NCBI GenBank assembly: GCA_902537845.1
Contig: CACBDC010000004.1
Span: 1 to 64,000 of the forward strand
Length of the DNA stretch: 64,000 nucleotides
Reading direction: 5' to 3'
Source: an uncultured Pelagibacteraceae bacterium
GTDB lineage: Bacteria > Pseudomonadota > Alphaproteobacteria > Pelagibacterales > Pelagibacteraceae
Every line of letters starts with the position of its first letter. The first letter of the stretch is position 1. The notes beneath the pieces are model-generated. The model searched no databases and was not told the DNA's origin. It saw nothing but the letters and a program-made list of their open reading frames with translations. This document shows positions 19,074 through 28,097 of the stretch, one piece after another. The position numbers were made by a program, and so were the translations under genes.

Positions 19074-21128
19074 ATGGCAGAACTCTTATTGGAATTATAT
19101 AGTGAGGAAATTCCACCACAATTACAAATAGAAGCAAGATACCAAATAAAACAATTTGTTGAAAACTCCCTTAAAACAAATAATATAAAGTATAAAGAAT
19201 TATCAGTTTTTTCTTCACCAACAAGGCTAACACTTTTAGTAAAAGATATTGTTGAAAAAATTAAAACGGAGGCTAAAGAGATCAAAGGACCAAAAGTAGG
19301 TTCTCCTGATCAAGTGCTAAAAGGTTTTATAAGATCCAAAAATGTAAATGAGACAGACTTAATTCAAAAAGATACTGATAAAGGGAAATTTTATTTTATC
19401 AAAACTCAATCTCAATCAATCTTAGTTGAAGATTTACTAATCAAGATTATTCCTGAAGCAATAAGGTCAATTAATTGGAAGAAATCAATGAAATGGTCAG
19501 AACATAATTTGATGTGGGGTAGGCCACTAAGGTCAATTTTTATAAAGTTTAATAACAAAAAATTACCATTCAAACTTGAACATCTTGACACTACTGATGA
19601 AGTAATTATTGAACAAGATTTAATTACAAAAAATAAAAAAATAAAAGATTTCAAAGATTACTCAAATTTTTTAAGGGGTAGCAAAATAATTATAGATCAT
19701 AAGGAAAGAGAAGAAATTATTCGAAAAAAGATTGGTTCATTTTCTCAATCTAAACAATATAAAGAGAAACTTAATCCAAAACTTTTAGAAGAGGTCGTAA
19801 ATATTGTTGAGAATCCAAACTTACTTCATATTAGTTTTAGTAAAGATTATCTTCAAATACCCAAAGAAATTATAATCTCAACTTTAGAGAAACATCAAAG
19901 ATATTTTCCAATTTTTGATAGTAGAGATCGATTAACTAATTATTTTTTTGTAGTAGCAAATAAAAAAGATGAAAAAAAATTTATCACCAAAGGAAATAAA
20001 AGAGTTGTAGAGGCAAGACTAGCAGATGCCAAATTTTTCTGGGATAAAGATAGATCTAAAAATTTGATCAAGCAAATAGCTAATCTAAAATCAGTTACTT
20101 TTTATGAAAAACTAGGAACTATTTATGATAAAACCCAAAGATTAAGACATTTGGCCGGCTTATTATCTGATGATTTAAATATTAATAAAGAAAAAGTTCA
20201 AGTAGCAGCCTCTATTTCTAAATCTGACTTATGTTCCGACCTAGTTGGAGAATATCCAGAGCTTCAAGGTGTAATGGGAAAATATTTTGCATTAGCACAA
20301 GGTTTTGAGGAAGATGTAGCTAATTCAGTAAGTGATCATTATCTACCAACAGGTCTTACATCGGTTTTACCTAAGAAACCTTTCAGTTATTCAATTTCAA
20401 TTGTAGATAAGATAGACACTTTAGTTGGTTTTTTTATTATTGACGAAAAACCTACAAGTTCAAAAGATCCTTTTGCCTTAAGACGAGCTGCTGTTGGATT
20501 GCTAAGAATAATTATTGAAAATAAATTATCTTTTAAACTAAGAGATTTAATTAGTTACTCCATAAGACTTTATCAAGAACAGGGAGTCGAAATAATAAAT
20601 GAGAAAACCGAACAAGAAGTTTTGGAATTTATAAAGGAAAGAATGCGAAACGTATTAAAATTGAAAAATATTAAAACTGATATTATTGAAGCATCAATTA
20701 GCTCTCATGCTGGAGATAATTTTTTAGCTCTTTATGCAAAAACAATTTTAATGAATAAATACAAAAATAAAGGAGTCGGACTTAATGCAATCAGCTCGTA
20801 TAAAAGAGCTTCAAATATTTTAGATAAAGCTGGGAAGAGTATTGTTGGTAGGCCCGATGCTGTATTATTCAGAAAAGATGAGGAAAAAATACTTCATGAA
20901 AAAATAAATGAGATTCGCAAAGCTTTTACAGTCAAAGATGACAATAAAGACTATGAAAGCTTGTTGATAAAGCTTTCTGATACCAAAGTGTCTACTGATA
21001 ATTTTTTTGACAATGTTGTAGTAAATGATGAAAATCAGGATATTAAAAATAATCGATTAGAGTTGCTTAAAATGTACTGTAATACTTTTGACAACTTTAT
21101 TGATTTTTCAAAATTAGAAGGTCTGTAA
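19074..21128 (+). CDS. glyS: Glycyl-tRNA synthetase beta subunit
   Basis: This tRNA-recognition subunit partners GlyQ. The conserved start is MAELLLELYSEEIPPQ; the body has KSMKWSEHNLMWGRPLRSI, ADAKFFWDKDR and the HD-like ASISKSDLCSDLVGEYPELQGVMG, and the C-terminal part resembles the anticodon-binding DALR region. The length of 684 aa is normal. The TAA shares a base with the ppdK ATG (TAATG). Confidence 0.96.
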   Translation: MAELLLELYSEEIPPQLQIEARYQIKQFVENSLKTNNIKYKELSVFSSPTRLTLLVKDIVEKIKTEAKEIKGPKVGSPDQVLKGFIRSKNVNETDLIQKDTDKGKFYFIKTQSQSILVEDLLIKIIPEAIRSINWKKSMKWSEHNLMWGRPLRSIFIKFNNKKLPFKLEHLDTTDEVIIEQDLITKNKKIKDFKDYSNFLRGSKIIIDHKEREEIIRKKIGSFSQSKQYKEKLNPKLLEEVVNIVENPNLLHISFSKDYLQIPKEIIISTLEKHQRYFPIFDSRDRLTNYFFVVANKKDEKKFITKGNKRVVEARLADAKFFWDKDRSKNLIKQIANLKSVTFYEKLGTIYDKTQRLRHLAGLLSDDLNINKEKVQVAASISKSDLCSDLVGEYPELQGVMGKYFALAQGFEEDVANSVSDHYLPTGLTSVLPKKPFSYSISIVDKIDTLVGFFIIDEKPTSSKDPFALRRAAVGLLRIIIENKLSFKLRDLISYSIRLYQEQGVEIINEKTEQEVLEFIKERMRNVLKLKNIKTDIIEASISSHAGDNFLALYAKTILMNKYKNKGVGLNAISSYKRASNILDKAGKSIVGRPDAVLFRKDEEKILHEKINEIRKAFTVKDDNKDYESLLIKLSDTKVSTDNFFDNVVVNDENQDIKNNRLELLKMYCNTFDNFIDFSKLEGL

Positions 21129-23791
21129 TGGCAAAAGTATTATTTAGTTTTGATGATAAATCTGCAAAAAAATTAAAAAACAAAAAAAATATTTTGGGTG
21201 GAAAGGGAGCTAATCTTGGTGAGATGGGTAGATTAGGTTTGCCTGTTCCACCTGGGTTTACAATTACAACAGATGTTTGCGCTCTTTTTTATAAAAATAA
21301 AAAAAAACTTCCTAAAAACGTTATTAAAAATATTGAGGCAGAACTTAGGAATATAGAAAAAAAGACTAAAAAGAAATTCGGCGATCTTAAAAATCCATTA
21401 CTAGTTTCAGTTAGATCAGGCGCGAGAATTTCTATGCCTGGTATGATGGATACTATCCTTAATCTTGGCTTAAATGATAAGACAGTAGAGTCATTAAAAA
21501 AGAAAACGTTGAACGGACGATTTGCCAAAGATAGCTATAGAAGATTTATACAAATGTATAGCAGCGTAGTTTTAGGGGTAGAGGGACATTTGTTTGAAGA
21601 GCTAATTGATAATTATAAGTTAACCAAAGGAGTCCTGTTAGATACAGATTTAGATGAAAACGATTGGGATGGTTTAATTATAAACTTTAAAGAATTGGTA
21701 AAAAAAGAAAAAAAAATTAATTTCCCTCAAGATGTAAGAGAACAATTATTAGGAGCTATCAATGCTGTATTCTTATCTTGGGACAGCCAAAGAGCAAAAA
21801 CTTACAGGAAATTAAATCGAATTCCAGATCATTGGGGAACAGCTGTAAATGTTCAAGCTATGGTTTTTGGAAATATGGGTAATAATTGTTCAACAGGTGT
21901 TGCATTTACTAGAAATCCTTCAACTGGAGAAAAATCTTTCTTCGGAGAATTTTTAATTAATGCACAAGGTGAAGATGTTGTAGCAGGCACAAGAACTCCT
22001 CAGTATATCACCAAAAAAGCAAAACAAGACTCAGACTCAAAAGATCCTTCTATGGAAGAGGTTATGCCTAAAGTTTATAAAGAGCTTGCAAAAGTATTTC
22101 TTAAGTTAGAAAAGCATTACAAAGATATGCAAGACATTGAGTTTACAGTAGAGAATAATAAACTTTGGATGCTGCAAACTAGATCTGGAAAGAGAACTGC
22201 TAAAGCTGCAATAAAAATTGCAGTGGATATGGTTAAAGAAAAATTAATTTCAAAAAAAGAAGCGATTAAAAGAATTGACCCAAACACTCTAGACACTTTA
22301 TTACATCCTACTTTAGATGATAAAGTCGAAAAAGAAGTAATTGCTTTGGGTTTACCCGCATCACCAGGAGCTGCAAGTGGCAAAGTTGTTTTTACCGCTG
22401 ATGAAGCAGAGAAATTAAATGGGATGATGCAAGATACGATATTAGTAAGGTTAGAAACTTCACCAGAAGATATACATGGAATGCATGCAGCTAAAGGAAT
22501 TCTTACTGCAAGGGGAGGAATGACAAGTCATGCTGCAGTAGTAGCAAGAGGTATGGGCAGACCATGCGTTTCAGGTTCGAGTGAAATAACAATCGATTAT
22601 GAATTAAAACAATTCAAAGCTGGTGATTTAATTATAAAAGAAGGAGATATTATTACTATAGATGGCGGAAGTGGAAAAGTAATGAAAGGGTTAGTGCCAA
22701 CTGTACAACCGGAAATCTCTGGATACTTCTCTAAAATAATGAACTGGGCTGATGAATTTAGGAAACTAAAAGTAAGAACTAATGCTGAAACAGAAGCAGA
22801 TAGCAAAACGGCTAGAGAGTTCGGTGCTGAGGGAATCGGTTTATGTAGAACTGAGCATATGTTCTTCGATGAGGAGAGAATTTTATCTGTTAGACAAATG
22901 ATTTTGTCTAAATCAAAAGAGGATAGAAATAGCGCGCTAGATAAACTTCTACCTCATCAGAAAGAAGACTTTAAAAAAATATTTAAAATTATGGCAGGCT
23001 TACCTGTTACAGTAAGATTATTAGATCCACCACTTCATGAGTTTTTACCAAAAGCTGACAAAGATATAGAAGAAGTTGCAAGATCTTTAAATTTATCAGC
23101 GAAAGAGGTAAAAGATAGGATAGCTGAACTTCATGAAGAGAACCCAATGTTGGGTCATAGAGGATGTAGGCTAGGAATTTCTTTTCCAGAGATATATGAG
23201 ATGCAATGTAGGGCAATTTTTGAGGCAATAGTTGAACTGAAAAAAGAAAAAGTCAAATCAGCTTTTGTAGAAATAATGATACCTTTAGTATCTACTGACT
23301 CTGAATTAAAAATTTTAAGAGCTTTAGTCAATAAAATCGCAAAAGCTATTGAAAAAGAAAATAAAATTAAATTAGAATATATGGTTGGTACAATGATTGA
23401 ATTACCTCGTGCAGCATTACAGGCTAATTCTATTTCAAAATATGCTGATTTTTTTAGCTTTGGAACTAATGATTTAACTCAAACCACATTAGGCATAAGT
23501 CGAGACGACTCAGGAAAATTTTTAAATGATTACATTGATAATAAAATTTTTGAAGTTGACCCGTTTGTAAGCATTGATCAAAATGGAGTAGGTGAGTTAG
23601 TGGAAATAGCGTCGTCAAGAGGCAGAAAAACAAATAAAAAAATTAAACTTGGGATATGTGGAGAACACGGTGGCGATCCAAAGAGTATTGAATTTTGCTC
23701 TAGAACAGGTCTTAACTACGTTTCATGCTCCCCATTCAGAGTACCAGTAGCTAGACTAGCTGCTGCTCAAGCAGAGCTATCTAAACAATAA
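21128..23791 (+). CDS. ppdK: Pyruvate, phosphate dikinase
   Basis: It interconverts pyruvate + ATP + Pi and PEP + AMP + PPi, giving reversible flux between glycolysis and gluconeogenesis. The domain order is canonical: N-terminal ATP-grasp with GGKGANLGEM and GFTITT, the swivelling phosphohistidine domain with GGMTSHAAVVARGMGRPC (catalytic His about 468), and a C-terminal PEP/pyruvate TIM barrel with FGTNDLTQTTLG and GICGEHGGDP. At 887 aa it is full length. SAR11 often lacks classical glycolytic kinases, so PPDK may carry this step (inference). Its 3' end overlaps nadC by 15 nt. Confidence 0.96.
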   Translation: MAKVLFSFDDKSAKKLKNKKNILGGKGANLGEMGRLGLPVPPGFTITTDVCALFYKNKKKLPKNVIKNIEAELRNIEKKTKKKFGDLKNPLLVSVRSGARISMPGMMDTILNLGLNDKTVESLKKKTLNGRFAKDSYRRFIQMYSSVVLGVEGHLFEELIDNYKLTKGVLLDTDLDENDWDGLIINFKELVKKEKKINFPQDVREQLLGAINAVFLSWDSQRAKTYRKLNRIPDHWGTAVNVQAMVFGNMGNNCSTGVAFTRNPSTGEKSFFGEFLINAQGEDVVAGTRTPQYITKKAKQDSDSKDPSMEEVMPKVYKELAKVFLKLEKHYKDMQDIEFTVENNKLWMLQTRSGKRTAKAAIKIAVDMVKEKLISKKEAIKRIDPNTLDTLLHPTLDDKVEKEVIALGLPASPGAASGKVVFTADEAEKLNGMMQDTILVRLETSPEDIHGMHAAKGILTARGGMTSHAAVVARGMGRPCVSGSSEITIDYELKQFKAGDLIIKEGDIITIDGGSGKVMKGLVPTVQPEISGYFSKIMNWADEFRKLKVRTNAETEADSKTAREFGAEGIGLCRTEHMFFDEERILSVRQMILSKSKEDRNSALDKLLPHQKEDFKKIFKIMAGLPVTVRLLDPPLHEFLPKADKDIEEVARSLNLSAKEVKDRIAELHEENPMLGHRGCRLGISFPEIYEMQCRAIFEAIVELKKEKVKSAFVEIMIPLVSTDSELKILRALVNKIAKAIEKENKIKLEYMVGTMIELPRAALQANSISKYADFFSFGTNDLTQTTLGISRDDSGKFLNDYIDNKIFEVDPFVSIDQNGVGELVEIASSRGRKTNKKIKLGICGEHGGDPKSIEFCSRTGLNYVSCSPFRVPVARLAAAQAELSKQ

Positions 23792-24622
23792 AGTAGTATC
23801 AAATGATTTAGCGCTGTGAGTGACTGCACCTACTGAAATTCTATTTACCCCTGTTTTTGATATTTGTTTAATATTTTTTAAAGTAGCATTGCCAGAATAT
23901 TCTGTTTGATACTTATTTTTACATATTTTTAAGCATTTTTTTAACTGTGACGAGTTCATATTATCAAAAAGTATTCTTTTAAATTTTAAACCTAGAACCT
24001 CATTAAGTTGACTAATGTTTTCTATTTCAACAGTAATAATTTTTTTTGTTTTTATGGCTTTTTTAACTAAGTCTCTAAGACTATTAGATACATTAATATG
24101 ATTATCTTTAATAAGAATTTCATCACTTAAATTGTATCTATGATTATAACCCCCACCTTTTCTGACTGCATATTTTTCAAGTGTTCTTAAATTCGGTGTT
24201 GTTTTCCTGGTGCAACAGATCCTGGTTTTTTTACCAATTTTTTTTACAAATTGATTAGTAATTGTTGCAATACCTGAGGCATGATTTAAAAAATTTAAAG
24301 CGGTTCTTTCAGCTGTTAAGATTGTTTTTGCCTTAGCTTTTATTTCAGCAATCACCTTATTTTTTTTAATTTTTTTTCCATCAGAGACTTTTTTGATAAA
24401 AAATGTTTCTCTTCCAATTAATTTAAAGGCTGATTTGCAGAATTCTAATCCAGCAATTACTCCGTCTTGTTTAGCTATTATCCTAGCTTTAATTATTTTA
24501 TTTTTTGATTTTATGAGTTTAGTAGTTATGTCACCACTGGGTCTTAAGTCTTCATCCAAAGCCCTTTTTACTACTGATCTGATATAAAATTGATTTAATT
24601 TTTGCACTGATCTAGCGACCAA
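23777..24622 (-). CDS. nadC: Nicotinate-nucleotide pyrophosphorylase (carboxylating)
   Basis: It converts quinolinate and PRPP to nicotinate mononucleotide in de novo NAD synthesis. Family segments include ALDEDLRPSGDITT, AKQDGVIAGLEF, ERTALNFLNHASGIAT, CTRKTTPNLRTLEKYAVRKGGGYNHR and the C-terminal ISVGAVTHSAKSFD. The length is about 281 aa. Two starts are possible: TTG at 24622, overlapping nadA by 11 nt, or GTG at 24607, 4 nt after the nadA stop. Neither has a clear Shine-Dalgarno. Confidence 0.93.
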   Translation of the reverse strand: MVARSVQKLNQFYIRSVVKRALDEDLRPSGDITTKLIKSKNKIIKARIIAKQDGVIAGLEFCKSAFKLIGRETFFIKKVSDGKKIKKNKVIAEIKAKAKTILTAERTALNFLNHASGIATITNQFVKKIGKKTRICCTRKTTPNLRTLEKYAVRKGGGYNHRYNLSDEILIKDNHINVSNSLRDLVKKAIKTKKIITVEIENISQLNEVLGLKFKRILFDNMNSSQLKKCLKICKNKYQTEYSGNATLKNIKQISKTGVNRISVGAVTHSAKSFDTTLLFR

Positions 24623-25601
24623 TTTCAGTCATTCTTTGAACAGATTGTCTTGCTGCTTTAGCCATTTTTTCCTCAATTAAAATTTCATTCTTTTCACTTT
24701 CTAGACAATCAAGAATTTTTTGTAAGGTAATCTTTTTCATGTAAGGACAAAGATTACAAGGCTTAATAAATTCAACATTAGGATTGTCTGCTTGCACATT
24801 ATCACTCATTGAACACTCAGTAACCAACATAACTTTTTTAGGTTGATTTTTTTTAACATAATCAATCATACCACCAGTTGAACCGGCAAAATCACATGCA
24901 TCTAAAACATCACTAGGACACTCTGGGTGACCGATAACTTTAATTCCAGGATTTGCTTTTCTAATATCTTGAATTTCTTTTGGCGAAAACTGTTCATGCA
25001 CGATACACGAACCTTTCCAAGAAATTATTTTTACTTTAGTTTGTTTGGCTACATAATTCGCTAAGTGTTGATCAGGCAAGAATATTACTTTATCAGTGTT
25101 TAATGACTCCACGACCTTGACTGCGTTAGCGGAAGTACAACATACATCAGTTTCAGCTTTCACATCAGCTGAGGTGTTCACATAAGATACGACTGGAACA
25201 CCTGGATATTGTTTTTTTAATAATCTTACATCTTCGCCAGTCAATGAGGCAGCAAGTGAGCATCCTGCATCCATATCAGGAATCAGAACTTTTTTATCTG
25301 GACTCATTAATTTTGCTGTCTCAGCCATAAAATGAACTCCACAAAGAACTATTATATCAGCAGAAGTTTTTGCAGCTTCAACTGCGAGAGCTAATGAGTC
25401 AGCCGCTATATCAGAAACTCCATGGTATATTTCTGGTGTTTGATAGTTATGGGCAAGAATTACAGCATTCTTCTCTTTTTTTAATTTATTAATTTTTTCT
25501 ATTAAAGGCGCGTGCACTTTCCACTCTATTTCAGGAACGTGTTTCGAGATCTTTTTATAAATCTCAGAAGAGCTTCTATTAAATTGTTCTTGTGCGGACA
25601 T
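24612..25601 (-). CDS. nadA: Quinolinate synthase
   Basis: It condenses iminoaspartate with dihydroxyacetone phosphate to quinolinate using a [4Fe-4S] cluster. Cluster Cys candidates lie in LCGVHFM, DVCCTSANAVK and PCNLCPYMKK. HNYQTPEIYHGVSDIAADSLAL and HPECPSDVLDACDFAGSTGGM are also typical. The length is 329 aa. It heads the nadA-nadC operon. No nadB (L-aspartate oxidase) or aspartate dehydrogenase is in the window, so the iminoaspartate source is elsewhere. Confidence 0.96.
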   Translation of the reverse strand: MSAQEQFNRSSSEIYKKISKHVPEIEWKVHAPLIEKINKLKKEKNAVILAHNYQTPEIYHGVSDIAADSLALAVEAAKTSADIIVLCGVHFMAETAKLMSPDKKVLIPDMDAGCSLAASLTGEDVRLLKKQYPGVPVVSYVNTSADVKAETDVCCTSANAVKVVESLNTDKVIFLPDQHLANYVAKQTKVKIISWKGSCIVHEQFSPKEIQDIRKANPGIKVIGHPECPSDVLDACDFAGSTGGMIDYVKKNQPKKVMLVTECSMSDNVQADNPNVEFIKPCNLCPYMKKITLQKILDCLESEKNEILIEEKMAKAARQSVQRMTEIGR

Positions 25602-25662
25602 ACTTATTCTAATCTATCAACTTGCACTAATATTGTCATTCATTTATTGTCGCATTATTAAA

Positions 25663-25746
25663 GCGGTCGTGCTGAAATTGGTAGACAGGCACGCTTGAGG
25701 GGCGTGTGGGTTTCCCGTGAGAGTTCGAGTCTCTCCGACCGCACCA
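25663..25746 (+). tRNA. tRNA-Leu (anticodon GAG)
   Basis: The acceptor stem is GCGGTCG/CGACCGC with encoded CCA at 25744-25746. The anticodon stem is CACGC/GCGTG with loop TTGAGGG, giving GAG (decodes CUC/CUU). The long variable arm and the T-arm GAGAG-TTCGAGT-CTCTC are typical of leucine tRNA. It is flanked by nadA (divergent) and a 39-codon ORF starting 12 nt after the CCA. Confidence 0.95.
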
Positions 25747-25758
25747 AAAAGCTTATTA

Positions 25759-25878
25759 ATGATTGAATATTTAAAAAAAAATAAACGAATAGTGCTTATA
25801 ATTTTAGTTATAGCTTTTATTGAATTGAGCGGTTATGGGATCTTAGCTTCTCTTTCAAGATTATTAAACGCTCTTTAA
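25759..25878 (+). CDS. Putative 39-aa single-span membrane protein
   Basis: This short ORF directly follows tRNA-Leu: ATG 25759 to TAA 25876-25878. It has a positively charged N-terminus (KKNKR at residues 6-10) and then a continuous hydrophobic stretch of about 18-20 residues starting IVLIILVIAFIEL, ending with SRLLNAL. This matches the positive-inside rule for a small bitopic protein. Its end overlaps the convergent ygfZ stop by 15 nt. No Shine-Dalgarno is evident. Function unknown; it could be a chance ORF, but it fills nearly all of the gap in a genome with almost no spare sequence. Confidence 0.45.
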   Translation: MIEYLKKNKRIVLIILVIAFIELSGYGILASLSRLLNAL

Positions 25879-26745
25879 AATTCTACACTTTTTGTTATTT
25901 GCTAAAAGTTCTTTATTTTCAAATTCTTCAACATTTGGATCAATTACTTTTATTAAACCAAACGGATAAGGTTGTTCAATAAGTATTTTACCTATTTTGG
26001 TTTTATTATAAAAAATTTCCTCCCCCAAATTTAATTTTTCTTTTGAAGAAATTGGTAATAATCTTCTTCTTAATTTATCTTTTAATTTCATTCTAGCAGT
26101 GTTTTCTTGGCCGATATAGCATCCCTTTTTGAAATCAATTGCGTTAAGCTCCTCAAAGTTTGCCTCCAATCCAAATAATTGATCTTTTAAGTTTTCAATA
26201 CCTTTTATTGGAATTCCTAAAGAATGGGCTTTTGCAAAATATGTATCAGGTTTAACAATCTTCAAATCTAATTTTCTTATAGTAAGATGTAATTTTTCTA
26301 AAGTTGATAATATTCTTGCTCCTAAATTATTATTTCGAGGATCCAGAAAAAGAGGGCCACCCCTAAATTCAATTGTATCCCCTGTTTTATTTTCATTTTT
26401 TTGTATATCTAAAAACTTCTCTAAGTTAATTAACCCAATTACATAATCTTTTGAAATATTTGTTATTTCAATTTTTGATCTTAATTTATATTTTGATAAG
26501 TAATTTATAATTTCATTTGTAAATTCATCGTCACAATCTAAGAAATAACCATTCTTTGATTGTATCAAAAAAAATTCAAATAAATATTTGCCTTGAGGCG
26601 TAAAAAGAGCTGAAAATATCGAGGTAGATAAACTAACTTTTTCAATATCATTAGTAATGATATTTTGAAGAAAATTTTTGGCATCTTCACCTGATATTAA
26701 GATTAATCCACGGTTCTCTAATAAAATAATTTGATCTTTTTCCAT
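25864..26745 (-). CDS. ygfZ: YgfZ/GcvT-like folate-binding protein
   Basis: This is a tetrahydrofolate-binding protein (IBA57 in mitochondria) that supports maturation or repair of Fe-S enzymes. The diagnostic motif KGCYxGQE appears as KKGCYIGQEN near residues 211-220 with its conserved Cys. The N-terminal GEDAKNFLQNIITNDI is the usual start of the family. The length is 293 aa. It is transcribed divergently from pyrC across 38 nt. Confidence 0.92.
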   Translation of the reverse strand: MEKDQIILLENRGLILISGEDAKNFLQNIITNDIEKVSLSTSIFSALFTPQGKYLFEFFLIQSKNGYFLDCDDEFTNEIINYLSKYKLRSKIEITNISKDYVIGLINLEKFLDIQKNENKTGDTIEFRGGPLFLDPRNNNLGARILSTLEKLHLTIRKLDLKIVKPDTYFAKAHSLGIPIKGIENLKDQLFGLEANFEELNAIDFKKGCYIGQENTARMKLKDKLRRRLLPISSKEKLNLGEEIFYNKTKIGKILIEQPYPFGLIKVIDPNVEEFENKELLANNKKCRILKSV

Positions 26746-26783
26746 ATTTGTAAATATATATTGTATATTATATTTTTTAAATC

Positions 26784-28097
26784 ATGTCTGATAATTTTAG
26801 CCTCATTATAAAAAATGGTTCTTGCTACATAAATGGCAAGCTCACAAAAACAGATATTGGTTTATCAAGTAACAAAATTAAAAAGATTGGCCAAATCGAA
26901 CTTAACAGTTCTAAAGTATATGATGCTACAGATAAAGTTGTTTTGCCAGGAATAATTGATACTCAAGTTCACTTTAGAGAGCCAGGATCAACTGATGCAG
27001 AAGATCTAGAAAGCGGTAGTAGAGCTGCAGTGTTAGGTGGTGTAACTTCTTTATTTGAAATGCCTAATACCAATCCGCCTACATCTAATTTGGTAGAGTT
27101 TGATAAAAAGTTACAAGCAGCTAAAAATAGAATGCATAGTAATTATGCTTTTTATTTTGGAGCAACGCCTAACAATACCAATCAACTTGCCCAGCTAAAA
27201 GATGTTGAAGGTTGCTGTGGTGTAAAATTATTTGCAGGTTCCTCAACAGGAAATTTATTAGTAGATAAAGAGGCTGACATAGAAAAAGTAATCTCAAGCA
27301 GCGATAGAATTGTATCTATACACTCAGAAGATGAAGATATTATAAAAATTAGAAAAACATTTATAAAAAAAGGAGATGTTCACTCACATGCTGAATGGAG
27401 AAATGTAGAAGTAGCTATGTCATCTACAAGAAGAGTAGTTAAAATTGCAGAGAGGTATAATAAAAAAATTCATGTTCTTCACGTGACTACAAAAGACGAA
27501 GTTGATTTTTTAGCTATGCATAAAAAAAATGTCACTTTTGAAACTACACCCCAACATTTGACTATGTACGCACCAGATTGTTATGACAAAATTGGAACTT
27601 ATGCGCAGATGAATCCTCCTATAAGAACTAAGGAGCATTATGATCGTTTATGGGTTGCAATTAAAAATAATATTGTTGATGTGTTAGGTTCTGACCATGC
27701 CCCACACTTGAGAAAAAATAAAGAAAAAGAATATCCTAATTCTCCCTCAGGCATGCCAGGAGTTCAAACTATTTTTCCAGTCATGTTAGATCATGTAAAC
27801 AATGGAAAATTAACACTTCAACAACTGATAAACCTAATGTGTGAAAATCCTTGTAAAATTTTTGGGATTAAAAATAAAGGATATTTAAAAGAAGGTTACG
27901 ACGCAGATTTAACAATAGCTGACATGCACAAAGAGGTTGTTATCAAAAATGAAATGATTGCAAGCAAATGTGCCTGGACACCTTTTAATAATCATAAAGT
28001 AAAAGGTTTTCCTGTAGCTACTATCGTAAATGGTCATTTGGTAATGTCCGAGGGAAAAGTAATTAAGGAGTCTAAAGGAACACCACTAAAGTTTTAA
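26784..28097 (+). CDS. pyrC: Dihydroorotase (class I, cyclic amidohydrolase)
   Basis: It cyclises carbamoyl-aspartate to dihydroorotate in pyrimidine synthesis. Metal ligands are visible as DTQVHFREPG (the usual DxHxHxRxPG with Gln in place of the first His), the region of a carboxylated Lys in CCGVKLFAGSSTGNLL, HVLHVTTKDE, and DHAPH with the catalytic Asp. At 437 aa it is the long class I type. DxQVHFRE instead of DxHxHxRE removes one metal-binding His, as in some non-catalytic PyrC' proteins, so activity deserves checking. It overlaps the acyl-CoA synthetase end by 12 nt. Confidence 0.78.
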   Translation: MSDNFSLIIKNGSCYINGKLTKTDIGLSSNKIKKIGQIELNSSKVYDATDKVVLPGIIDTQVHFREPGSTDAEDLESGSRAAVLGGVTSLFEMPNTNPPTSNLVEFDKKLQAAKNRMHSNYAFYFGATPNNTNQLAQLKDVEGCCGVKLFAGSSTGNLLVDKEADIEKVISSSDRIVSIHSEDEDIIKIRKTFIKKGDVHSHAEWRNVEVAMSSTRRVVKIAERYNKKIHVLHVTTKDEVDFLAMHKKNVTFETTPQHLTMYAPDCYDKIGTYAQMNPPIRTKEHYDRLWVAIKNNIVDVLGSDHAPHLRKNKEKEYPNSPSGMPGVQTIFPVMLDHVNNGKLTLQQLINLMCENPCKIFGIKNKGYLKEGYDADLTIADMHKEVVIKNEMIASKCAWTPFNNHKVKGFPVATIVNGHLVMSEGKVIKESKGTPLKF

